A stretch of DNA of 64,000 bases from Morella rubra (taxonomy: Eukaryota > Streptophyta > Magnoliopsida > Fagales > Myricaceae), in assembly GCA_003952965.2 (NCBI GenBank), contig CM025855.1, positions 29,933,609 through 29,997,608 on the forward strand, written 5' to 3'. The notes under the pieces were generated by a model, which was given only the letters and a program-made list of their open reading frames with translations, ran no database searches and was not told the DNA's origin. Shown in pieces: positions 24,974 through 36,648 of the stretch. The position numbers and the translations under genes are program-made. Position 1 is the stretch's first letter; the number at the start of each line of letters is the position of its first letter.

Positions 24974-27698
24974 CTATAGCTTTGAAACAGGTAAACCTGC
25001 AGCCAGAAGAACAAAAGGTGGGGATCAAGGCTTGAGAGAGTTCCTGAGTCCCAACTACGATTGTTCGTAATTCTGAAAGAAAACATTACCTAAGACTTTA
25101 GAATTGACAATGCTTGGACATGCAGCTGGAGGAGGAACATTCTCGTTCAGGAAGGGTTCTACCCTGTTTGTATCAGACCAAACCGGATATCCTTTAATTT
25201 TTCCCTAAAAGTTTCAAAGGTAAAGAATGTCAATTTCCTCAGGAAGCCAAGTCACAGCCTTGTTGAAAGGGAACTTCATCTATTATGTCAAATACTTTTT
25301 GTATATTTTTCTCTTTCAACTTTCATGTGCATACCAGTACATTCAGAGCAGCAAGTGTTGCCATTCCTTCACGAGTCCACTGCATATATCATGAGGGCTA
25401 TTGTCACTTTTGTTTAATCGAAAAAAGAAGCAGGTTGATATGTGGTCGTATCAGTATGTTTCAAACATTTGGTCAACAGAGAGTCCAACAATATTACCTT
25501 GGAAGCAGAAGCAATGTGAGGTACCACAATGGCATTCTTCATGTCAGCCAGCCCTGGTTTCATGTAAGGCTCGTCCTAATGCAACAATATTGAATGATGA
25601 ATCATATACTAACTTGAAGATTTTTTTTTCTTCCGTCACTGGATCTAGTATCAAGATTCAGCGGGTGTGGAGGTTACCTCAAAGACATCTAGACCAACTC
25701 GAAACATAGGATTCTCTTTCAAATGTTCTACAAGAGCTACTTCATCAACGACTGGCCCCCTACTGCAGTTTACAAGGATTGCTTCCTAGAAGTATAAACA
25801 TCATGTTGTTTAGCAAGGTGCAGATACATCTGGTAAAACATATAACTTGTCCACACGAAGAAATGTTCGCTTAGATCTGACCTTCTTCATCGTCGCCAGT
25901 CTTTCTTTGTTGATCAGATGATATGTGGTTTTGTCCAAGATTGGGTGAAGACTTATCTACACAAAGCGCCAATAAAATCTGATTTCCCAGAAACCTATAA
26001 TCCAACTTAGCTAATGAAGGAACATTAAATACTCTGTGTGAAGTCCTACCACATCTGCCTCTCGGAGCACCTCATCCGTGGTGGCTGCTCTTTTCCAAAA
26101 CACAGGCTTTTCACCATTGGCTTTTAGGAACTCAGCATAAGCTGCAATCCAGAACATATTATCTTGAGCCTTATGAATTGCAAAGCTTACAAACATCAGT
26201 GGTTGACAGAGACTTGCCCGTAACAAACTTTTCTAGACGTGTAGCCTGGTAAAGATCATAGTAAATTAGGTTCATCTTGAATCCTTCGACCTGTTAAAGT
26301 AGAATAATATTATACTTCCACTCAATGTAGGAAACTACGTTCTAATCCCAAGTTGATTAGCGGCAATGACGATCAACTCACAAGTTGTATGGATCAGCAG
26401 CGAAGAAAATCTAACTTCATATAGAAAACCTCCAGTTAAATCAGAAATATAATGAGGAATTACCATCATTCTGGCATAAGCAGATCCAATACGACCAGCT
26501 CCAATAACCCCAACGGTCTGTCCTTTAAGCAAATTTCCCACAAACCTAGCAGAAGAACAAAGCCCAATATGCATTTGAACTTGATCAAGCAAATTACCCT
26601 ATTCGCCACATACTTGACATACAAGCAAGATATTGAAAGCTATAGTATCTGATAGTGATCATACAGATGAGGCAGCCACCCATCGTACAGGCCTGCTCTC
26701 ATGAATTCATCTGCTTCAACTATTCTTCTAGCAGCAGCTACGGAAAGTGAAGCTGCCAGCTCCGCCGTGGTCTCCGTAAGTACTCCCTAAAATTGTGAGC
26801 AATAAACCGGTCTCAATATTTATTTCGTTGTTTTTTTCCCGACACAATTAACCCAAAACTGCGTCTGTATACAAACAAAGCAAATGTTTGCACATGTATG
26901 GAGGTGCTTGTATATCAGTAATTAGAAGTATATATGAACCATGGTCCGCGACATGTCGAAACCATAATGCTAGATAATGGAGTAATGCACCGGTAAAAGA
27001 ATTATGGTCAAGCATTCTGCATAATCATATATCTGTATAAACACACGTACAAAGTTCACGTGTAGAGATTCTTATAAGCAGCCAAAAATGAAGAAGGCGT
27101 AAACCAAAGAAGCAAACAAGAAAATAACTTACTGGAGTATTTCCCACAGCAACACCATACTTGTTAGCAGCATTGACATCAACATTGTTATATCCCACAG
27201 CCATATTACTGAAAGCGGTGCCTCCTGCTCTCCTCAATGCCGAAAACAGTGTCTCTCCCCAGTCCTCTGTCAACTGAAACACATACCCAAGCACTGAAGC
27301 ACACCTCAACAATCCAAAAGTCGAAAACCAAAGATAATCATTTCCACCAGTTCAAAAATGAGTTCATCCATCAAGTTAATACTACCTGCCCAATCACACC
27401 GTCGCACTTATCACCGATCAGGGCAATGATATCTTCCACAGACAATATAGTTTTCTTCTGCGTGCATATCTGAACGACCATGAACAAAATCAAATCAGAC
27501 TTTTCCAAAAAAAGTTACGAAATTCGATAGAAAGTGACTCAAAACAGAGAAGAAGAAGAAGGAAATGTAAATTACTTCGACCCGACAATCTTGTTCAATT
27601 AAGAGATTGATCCAGCGAGTTCCAGGCATGGATTTTGTGCTAACAACCCTGTACCTTCCATTCGGGTTCCACACCTCGATTGAAACTGGTTTCGCCAT
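24974..27698 (-). CDS. HPR1: Peroxisomal NADH-dependent hydroxypyruvate reductase (glycerate dehydrogenase)
   Basis: Photorespiratory enzyme reducing hydroxypyruvate to D-glycerate in leaf peroxisomes. Thirteen exons give 386 residues, the length I recall for Arabidopsis HPR1: 27698–27576, 27469–27386, 27273–27133, 26786–26665, 26545–26464, 26290–26218, 26141–26050, 25956–25882, 25785–25678, 25575–25498, 25379–25335, 25204–25090 and 24996–24974. It starts MAKPVSIEVWNPNG and has the Rossmann motif GAGRIG at residues 172–177, NCSRGPVVDE with the likely catalytic Arg273, and VVPHIASAS with His320. The C terminus is LPVSKL, a type 1 peroxisome signal, encoded almost alone in the 23-base last exon. 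The donor after exon 6 is GC rather than GT (26217–26216); only this choice keeps the conserved FVT-A-Y frame. All other introns are GT–AG. Confidence 0.97.
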
Positions 27699-29956
27699 GA
27701 AAGCTAATTGCCCAACCTGCTGAGTATGCCAAGTGAAGCAGAGAGCTCCCTGTATTTGAGGCGCTCTGTTTCTCATAAACTGGGGAGGATTTGGTGTTAC
27801 TGGGTTGCACCATAAAACATATCTTCACCGACAGGATTAGTTTATTTTGCTATGGATGCTGACTGTTTATATCGTTAACTTTCCGATCTTAAGGTTTTGC
27901 AAGCTCTTATGGTACACTGGCAGACTATGGGATGTGTTCCGCTTTGGATAAACTGAACTGAAAGTGGTGCTTCTTGCTCGGAACATTTGCGCCTCTCATT
28001 GGGTATAAGATAACGATGACGTTGCTTCCTGACTGGACGACACGTAAGGAGGCCTCTGTCTTTTTTTCCCCAAACGACAAAAATAACCCCATGTAGCAGG
28101 TTAGTAAAACCTGCTCCGCTTTGAGCCCAAATGTCATTGAGTTCTACATGGACCAAAGATGCTGTGGGTCCCAATTGGGTCATTTAGGCCCAATAACTAG
28201 GAGAATGGTCCATTTGGAGTCCTCCCAGGGCCCAAAGTACTTCTCCTAGGAAGTAGGAACAACACGAGGAGCCCAATCCGCCAAGCGTCTGTGCGGGATT
28301 GTGCAGCGCACGCACGAGCACGAGGTCTCCATGTGTCAGCGCGACGGCGAGTGTGAGTGCGAACGTGTTGCCTTTTAGGTGTGGAATGTGGACTTTGTAT
28401 GCAATTGGGTCGAGCAATTAAAAAAGATTAGTGATGAAAACTACGTCTGCTAATGTTCCTATCAGCTCGCACGTCGGTTTGAAAAGAGGTGTGGACCCAA
28501 TCCAAAGGTATTGGAGAAAATATACCCACATGAAAGAGAGAAATAAGTGTAACGTAGTTTATAGGCGATTATGATATTTTTATTTCTCCAAATTACAAGA
28601 TATAAAAGGGTTACAAAATTAAGTATTTATTTTAAATAGTATATAATTTAAATAATACTGTATTACGATGATATATGTAAAAATATTAATTATTTCAAAA
28701 TTTAAAATTATTAAGGTAGAAATAAATTTTATTTATTTTAAAATTTAAACCAAGGTTGTTACATCTTTAGCCTTCGTCATTAGGAGGCTACCTGTCTTCG
28801 TTCTTCCCCCGCCCACTACTCGACAGAAATCAGAACCTTATATTATCCAGCTTGGTTTCCGAGGGAATTGGTGCCGTTTGACATCAGTCATCAGTCATCA
28901 GGCCATTGGCGTTGAATAATACAGGATGCCAAACAAGTAGTTAAGCGGATGTCGATGTAATTAAAGAGAAATGGAAGAAAAGAATGAGACGTAAACAATA
29001 CTTGGTCTAATGTGGCCACGATGAGGCGGCGCGTTTGTTTTGGGAGAAGTCAAACCACGATGATGGTGGCCAACCATGTCTATTGATCATTGGAGACCCT
29101 TTTCAAAAGAGCTAGAAGGGTAAAAGTTGATTAAACAAAATTTCTTTCACAAATTTCCACTTCAAAAGCTTCAATTACCATATTATCAATTCATACCTTC
29201 ATAGATACCATAAAAGGATTGCTGAACAGGTAGAAATCCATTAAATTTTAAGTACCTAATTAATGATAATTGGGGATCTCTAATATTATGATTTTAGGAT
29301 AGGTAAGTAGTCAATTAACTGAGGCTAATGTTTAAAACCTACACCGTGATAGATTCAGCTGTCAATTTCTAAGAGTGCTTAGATCAGTGATTTCATTTTG
29401 GGAATAATAAGTTAGTTCTACAGTACTATAATAAGTTATAAGTATTTTGATTATTTTATCTCAGATTTTTAATAATTTTGTTTTTTTTGTTCTGTCACTT
29501 TTTTAGTACAACAGTTCAGGGGGCTGCTTTTTTTGAGTTTTGGAGAATTTTGTTTACGTTTCTATACTAAGGAAGTGTTGGGGGAGTAAAAATTTTGAGG
29601 TCCAAAATCTTAAAAATTTTGAAATTTATAAAAATATAAAGATATTTTATAAGATTTAATGAAAAAAAAAATAGAAAGAAGAATATTTAAATAAATATTA
29701 TAATAAAAAAATAAATTAATAAAAAAAGAAATTATTTTAATTGTTAATAAAGATAGAAATTTTGGGATAGCACCACCTAAGCCAGAAGCCATTAGGATAG
29801 ATTATAATTTATAATCTATGTTCAATTTTCAGTTAACTTCCTCAACCACTTTATCCTCGACTACCCTCCCTCTCACTTTTCTCGCTCTCTTCCTCTGCAA
29901 AATCCTTCACCTCTAAACCTCTCCACAGACAGAACGGAGAGAGACTAAGAGAGCCC
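27699..29956. other. Shared upstream region between divergent HPR1 and UreH-family genes
   Basis: The two genes point away from each other across 2.26 kb. About 27880–28420 is GC-richer with open frames on the minus strand that match nothing I know. From 28540 to 28750 and 29400 to 29830 it is very AT-rich. The last 100 bases before 29957 are CT-rich, typical of a plant leader. No clear TATA box was found for either gene. Confidence 0.45.
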
Positions 29957-32842
29957 ATGGAAAGGCTTCTGTACTCTTCTTCTCCAACCCCTTTGAAGCC
30001 CCACCTGAAGCACTCTCGCTTTGTTCCTAGATTTGGCCGGATTGACTCAGTCAGACTCGGGTTTCTCCTTCCTACGCGCCCCGAGTCCGGGCGGGTCAGC
30101 TCATTCTCTTGCAAAAAGGGGACCCCATCTCCCTCTTCCTCTCCATTGCGTAATTTGCCTGCGCCGCCCTCTTCCCCGGTCGGCTCGTCAAATGGGTCGG
30201 TGCCAAAAGCCCATTTTCTCAAACAGGTCGCAGTTGTGGCTTCTGAGCAACGAAAGGTACGATCTCTGTGCAATTTTCTGTTAAAACTTCTTCCTGTTGA
30301 TGGGATGTTTGGTTGCTGAGAAAATGCAGGGGAGAGAAAATAAATATTTGGAGTCTACTGCGCAGTTTCCTTTGTTTCTTTATGGCTCCTCAGCATTTTA
30401 TAAGAGCACAAACGCTTAACAGAATTGAATTCCTTAATTTCCTGAATGATTTTTCTGTAGATCGATGATAACGATTCAGTGGCAGAAGCAGAATCTTATT
30501 GGATGTAGTACTTCTATTTAGACGAAAAAATATGACTAGGGTCTAAATTGGTCGAGATATCAGAAGGTTGAGATTTTTCCGGACTTGAGGATTTTAGGAG
30601 ATTTCTGAGATTGGGCAGTGGAGTATGAGGATTTGTTTGGTTCTCAAAATGGGGAAGGGAGGGGGAATTCCCAAGCTTGGCTTCTGATAGGCAACTGTTC
30701 GAAGCATCACATTATATTTTGCTATCCCTTCTCTTTTCTATTTCCTTGCTGGGCAGCCATTCTAGGAGGGTCATTATTATTGTTGTTGTTATTATTATTA
30801 TCATTATTATTTTGAAAGTGGAAACTTGGTTGCAATTCCTTAAGATTTCGACAATGGTCAGGCACCTCGATGTACTTTTGCCGACAAAATCATCAAAAAG
30901 AAAACCAATAGTTTTCTCTTGGTTCTTTTACAAACATCTCGGTTCAAATTTTCTCTTTCTTCTTGCAGTTGGTTTGCAAATAAAGATTAAAAGTAATGTT
31001 ATATTTTCCACTTTTGAATTTGTCTTAAGAAGCTTTAAAAGGTTTTTTGTTATCCTTTAGCTTCCAAAAAAATAAGCTCAAGTAGGGGGCTTTGTGTTTG
31101 GTCCATAAGAATGTGAATGGGTGTCACTATCTGGATTAATATCAGCTACTGTGCATATACGGGGAATATTTCCATTCATTCTATATGACATCCTACATAC
31201 ATAAATGGTATGTGAAGGAATATCCATGGGGGTATGTGTGTGCACGCCTATGTGAGAGGAAAAGGGGGGGATATCAAAAGATGCAAGATGAACATACTTT
31301 TCCTATCAGAGATCAGTGATTGTAATCTAGTCTTAGGATTTGACAGTACTGCCTATCTTTTGATGTAAGATTCCTTTTCATTAGCTTACATAAACCCCTT
31401 TATCTTTATTATTTGCTTAGGAATCTCTTCTGTATGGTGTTGGAGGCCTGGTTGCAACATGTCTGCATGCTGACCCCTGTATCCAGAACCTACTAATTTA
31501 TTAACTTTTATTTCATCGCCAAGTGTTTCCGTTGGTAAAGGTGTAAGGAGGCACCAATTGATTCCTTGATGTTTGAACTTAAAAGAGGTTTCTATTAAGG
31601 TTCTGTTTTGTTGTAAAAGCATTCATCCAATATTTTAGCCAGATTGAATTGGACACCAGTGTAAGCAGTTTGTCTAATGTAGTCGGCAGTTTCTGAACTG
31701 AATAATGTTTCATGCATTAGGTTTTTTGTGGTTCTGCACCGGGTGCTTGTTAGCTCAGCTCTGTTGGTGTTTACACTGTTTTATGTTCTTGTGAATAGAA
31801 AATTTAAGTTCCTTTTTGTTTTCAATTTAAATATGTATGACATTGGCTAAGCAAAGTGGAAATTGCTGGAATTTATGTATCGGTAGTCTAGCAATGGTGC
31901 ACAAGGACAACCATTTAGTGTTAAAATTACCAATTTAAGTGACTTTAAGGTCCTTATTATGAAAACTCTGGGTCTGACTAGAAATTCATGAATGATTTTC
32001 AGGCAATCACTGCTGGGTCATGTATGGCACTTTCTGCTCTTGTTATGATCTTACTCCAGCCACTTTTTGCACCGGCAGCTTTTGCAACCTTCCAAAGTGC
32101 AGCTAAGGCTGGTGGTCCTGCTGCAGCTGCAGTTGGGGGAAGACTGATCCGGACCGAGTTATTAAGCAGTTGTTGGACTGGTTTCTTTGCTGGTTGCTTA
32201 CACACACTATCAGGACCCGACCACCTTGCTGCTTTGGCTCCACTCTCAATTGGTCGTACCCGCATGGAAAGTGCTGCTGTCGGAGCCCTTTGGGGGTGTG
32301 GCCATGATGCCGGTCAGGTAATTTTTGGCTTAATATTCCTCCTCCTAAAAGATCGGCTTCACATTGAAATACTTCGAACATGGGGCACAATAGTAGTGGG
32401 CATTACTCTACTTGTTATTGGTGCTCTGGGCATTAAGGAAGCTTCAGAAGTCCCTACCCCATGTGTTGCTCTGGAAAATGGTGAGTGTGATGTTAGTGTT
32501 TATGAAGCACTCCGAAACCCGGCAGTTGGAAAGAAGAAAATTGGTTTTGCGACTTTTGCCACTGGGATTGTCCATGGACTTCAACCAGATGCACTGATGA
32601 TGGTTTTACCAGCACTTGCTTTGCCTTCTCGTGTAGCTGGAGCTGCATTTCTTGTTATGTTCTTGGTTGGGACCGTTGTCGCTATGGGAAGCTATACAGT
32701 TTTTATTGGCTCATGTAGTCAGGCTTTAAAGGATAGGGTGCCAAGAATAACTGAGAAACTCACCTGGGCGTCTTCCCTTGTAGCAATTGCTCTTGGATTT
32801 GCGATTATCATTAGCCAGTTTTTCGGTTACAGCCTATATTGA
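29957..32842 (+). CDS. Predicted plastid UreH / high-affinity nickel-transport family membrane protein
   Basis: Two exons, 29957–30256 (100 codons, donor AAAG|GTACG) and 32003–32842 (acceptor TTTTCAG), giving 379 residues. The first exon is Ser-, Pro- and basic-rich with few acidic residues, as in a chloroplast transit peptide. The second encodes six or so hydrophobic segments with the family signature HTLSGPDHLAALAPL (His-x5-Asp-His), GCGHDAGQ, and a second half-repeat GIVHGLQPDALMMVLPAL. This matches the plant proteins annotated as high-affinity nickel-transport family (Arabidopsis At2g16800 type, from memory). The transported metal in plants is not established to my knowledge; nickel specificity is only a family label. 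The 1.75-kb intron contains a TTA/TTG microsatellite near 30775–30812. Confidence 0.9.
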
Positions 32843-34035
32843 TACATCCTACGAACTTTCAAGATTCACATTTTGCAAATTGCAGGCGTCCTTGTTAGTC
32901 TTAGAGAAAGAGCCCAGAAGGATCGTCCAAATTTGTTTACGGCAAAGGTTACAGTATCTTGTCTCGGAGAGAATTATCCTCTTTATTTAATCTTCTTTGG
33001 CTTTTGAAGGTTGTAACTTCTAACGTCCAAATGAACCTAGTGCAACTGAGAACATTTTTATCATTCTTTGTGGCATATTTCAGCTTGATTACCGATAGGG
33101 TTATGGTTATATAATTTATGCTCAGAGCATCCCCATACAATCAATGCTCAAGTTGTCTCTTCATTAAAATGTATTCGCTTTTCACGTAACATGATAGCCT
33201 AGGATCTGTCTAAAAATCGTACAATCTTTAGCTCAATGGGACTCCAAGGTACGCGTCCTTCATGAATTTTTCTGGTGTCTTGACATGGGGGATTGGTTCT
33301 GCTGACTTACAATATGAAACTACGAAGCAAGCCCCCAAAGTGGTCAAAGCTAAGGCACAACCATGCCTGAGTAAAGAAATGCATGTTTCAATTATTTGTT
33401 TGCCCTTCATGTTTCTCTTCAGTAGGACTTGCCCCGAAACACTAAAATGTTATTTTTCATTACCCAATGGAAAGGATGCCTAGGATGGTAGCTCATACCA
33501 AGTCTCGCTGCAAAACCTTTGCCGGTTAACCAAAGCAACCCGCGCCAAATGTTATTTGGAAATCAATGCCCTTCTACTCCAGGCAATAAACACCTCCAAA
33601 ACCCGTACTCCTTGTTTTTTGTATGCAGTTTAAGAAATCACTTGTCCCCGTTATCATTGTCTCCAAGTCGAAACAGGTAAGTTAATATTCAAATCATTTA
33701 TGGACAAGGAAGTCTTTGCAAAGCAAATCCAGTACTCTTTTCATTGCCATCATTTCGAATAGCACGCAGGCAATATCGATTCAGGGGATACACAACCCAA
33801 AGAAAAACTAACCAAAAGACCAAACCAAAAGGCCAAAAATGATATGAGCAAAGAAAAAGCATCTTCAGGGTAAGGGCACCCACTGTACTGTAGAAAAAAA
33901 AACGCAATTCTGAGAATGGTGAACTTGCTTCAATTGACAATCACAGGAGATAGTCAATGCATTTTCTCCCCTGAACACTCAAGTGCAACTAGTGGGCTCC
34001 AGAGACATAACAAGTCTACCAACATTCAAAACACA
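32843..34035. other. Convergent intergenic region (3' flanks of UreH-family gene and PIS)
   Basis: The two neighbours end towards each other here. The right part should be the PIS 3' untranslated region. A 60-codon minus-strand open frame at 33228–33410 lacks any family match and was not accepted. Nothing else stands out. Confidence 0.5.
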
Positions 34036-36648
34036 TTAGGGCTTCTGGGTTTTGTTGATGTCGTAAAGCACACATACATCTGCCGCTGTCTTCATCTGTG
34101 AAATGATTGGAGATGAGTAATCCTTGAACAAGACTCATGAGCCTCTTGCTGACAGTGATTCAATTGATAGAATAATATTGTTGCTATACACTAATGAAGT
34201 CATGAAGATCCTATATACAGAACTTTATTAATACAGAAAAAAAGATAGTTTAAGTCGCATTATTAGTGACCAACATGAACATTCCAGAATAATCAGTCGT
34301 TTTTTAAATAGGAGTCAGCAACGCATTCTGAATTTTGGCATAGAATAAACAAGGATCTATATGCATGATTGGCCATATTCAGGAAATGCAGGACGCAATC
34401 TTGTTTCTATAAATGTCTTGATTGTAAGAAAAATAATTTGGGGGGACAGGAGTTCTTGTAGAAGTTATAAAGCATTAACTAATTCTAGTAGCACCAACAG
34501 AAGTTATAAAGGGATTGAGTCTTACCTGTATAACATTAATAACTTGCTTGATTGCCCATCCAAATAAACTTAAAACGAGTAGCAAAGAAAGAGCTGAACT
34601 CTGTTTCGCAGATGTCATCAAGACCTTCAAGAGAAATAATTTAACTTAGAAACTGATATAACCTGGGGAATCATCTCTGAAATTTATAACCTTTGACAAC
34701 AGCGAGAAAACGAGGCTTACATCCATCAAATTTTCAGTTTGGTTTTTCGCAATAAGAAATAGTATTATGTAAAGTACCTGCAGGCTTGGAGAAAAAAAAT
34801 CAGGAAAGGAGTCTAGTTAATTCTCAACATAACTACATGGACACCAGTTAAACTTACCTCACAAGACACACAACAATAGGCCATAAACATCCTGTTTCCA
34901 TAGTATAACTTGAAGATCCAATTAGAACTGTCTTTTACGTCTTTGTGACTAGCCTTGCCTGATAAGAAAGTACTGAGCCAGCCCCAGTCGACAAATTTCC
35001 CACCAGAAGAGAGTATTGTTAATTATCAAACCATATTACTTTAACTCACCTTTAAAAAGATACTAACTCTTTTTATACTGTGGGGTGGGCTGTCACCTGT
35101 ACATTTGCAACCAGTGGCTCGCAATATCTAAGGCAAGCAATGATAAGAACACTAAGCCAGGCCTACATGAAACCCCAACCAAAAAAATCACATGCGTGTA
35201 TATAAGTTCAAGCAATCTCCCAATTGCAAATGAAAACATCCGTCAGAACTTTTACCTGTATACTTGCGAAAGAATTACCAACAAACAAGCAGTGCTAATC
35301 CTGGGACACAAGACATATTAATCACTATGACCACCAAAGCACAATATCACAAGTACACTTATGTATGGATGTTTAATGACTGGAAATAGTATCAAAAAGA
35401 AGGATTGGCAGTTAAGAAAACTCTGAACTGGTAGATGACTGTTGGAAGAGAGAATTCAAAAGATCACCTGTCCGTTATCATGTCCAAAACTGCTCCAAAT
35501 GTTGAAACTGAATCAGCAAGAAAAAATTATCAATCCAATGTTGCACGACATATATTGTTATAAAAGATCACAAAAGGGACTGCATTACTATACTCATTAC
35601 AGATTCCCCAACCTAACAAAGGATAAAGTCCAAAAATACTGCAGTTCAAAAATAAGAAGGCACGTAGCAAGTAGTAGCGGAATTTTTATACAGCTTCCTT
35701 CTTCACATACAGCTTGCTCTACACAGCTTAATGTAACCACAGAATATACAATAAGATCCAAGTTGAAGCCACTATATCAATAGGGGAAGGCTGAACAAAT
35801 GAGGCTGGAAAGCAAAGCATGATGGCCCATGTTTTCAAGGTATGGCAACAAATTTTAGACTAAGAGCGTGAATGATAGATCTGATTCACACATGCTCATG
35901 CACACATTTAGGCTTTCTTTTGCATAAGTGCTTGACATTTGACGCGGAAGTAAAATGTAAATCACAACACAAACGATTCTTCACCTTGATTAAATTTGCG
36001 AGCACACCAACCATCCACGGCATCACATACAAAGCTGAAATCACATATTCAATCAAGTTCCAGTTTCACACAGGTTAAAGGCAATGAAGCTCAAAGCTAG
36101 AACCAACTTTGAACTTCCCAAACTGCTAGTTCTCACCTGAAGAGATAAAGTACGGCAAAAAGGCCTTTGTTGGAGAAGCTTTGAGCAAAAGCGATGCAGT
36201 TTATAATGACCCTTATGTATCCTGCATCCAATAAACATTGATTCATTCAGCCAACACATAAACAAATCAGTCATGCACGGGAATGGAATTTGGTCATGTG
36301 GGGTCGGAAAGTGTCTCCCAAATGATGGCATAGACTGCTATAGTCCACTTGACTGCTGATAAATGAAGGAAATCAAAATTTGGACTGGGTTTTATGTTAT
36401 ATTCATCAAACAATCCAGGTACACGCATTCAAGAGCTACTTTCAAAGAATGGGCTTTAATTAGTTTCAATTGAACTACCAAACAAAACTTCCATTTCAGT
36501 AAAAGATGAGACATTAGCTTGAAATTTTCTCGTAAGAAGTTCAGGAACATAACAACAGAAAAGTTAGAATCAAGTACCCACCAATTATATTTGGAATGTA
36601 AAGGTACACAGATAGTTTCCCTGGTCTTGTCGTCGTCCTTTTGGCCAT
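34036..36648 (-). CDS. PIS1: Phosphatidylinositol synthase (CDP-diacylglycerol–inositol 3-phosphatidyltransferase)
   Basis: Transfers the phosphatidyl group from CDP-diacylglycerol to myo-inositol in the endoplasmic reticulum. Ten exons join in frame to 227 residues, the length I recall for Arabidopsis PIS1: 36648–36582, 36221–36137, 36034–35985, 35507–35468, 35300–35256, 35162–35097, 34972–34858, 34777–34721, 34624–34526 and 34095–34036. The start MAKRTTTRPGKLSVYLYIPN is the family N terminus. The CDP-alcohol phosphotransferase signature is complete: D55, D58-G59, A62-R63, G72, D76 and D80, spread over exons 3 and 4. Several hydrophobic segments follow and the protein ends YDINKTQKP. A CTGGCAG acceptor at about 36694 and a likely donor near 36996 suggest an intron in the leader. 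All coding introns are GT–AG. Confidence 0.96.

Noticed and set aside
29851..30273. 140-codon minus-strand open frame
   Set aside because: Shadow of the UreH-family exon 1, which splices correctly into a known family on the plus strand.
33228..33410. 60-codon minus-strand open frame between the UreH-family gene and PIS
   Set aside because: It begins with Met but has no recognisable domain and sits in the convergent 3' flank region.
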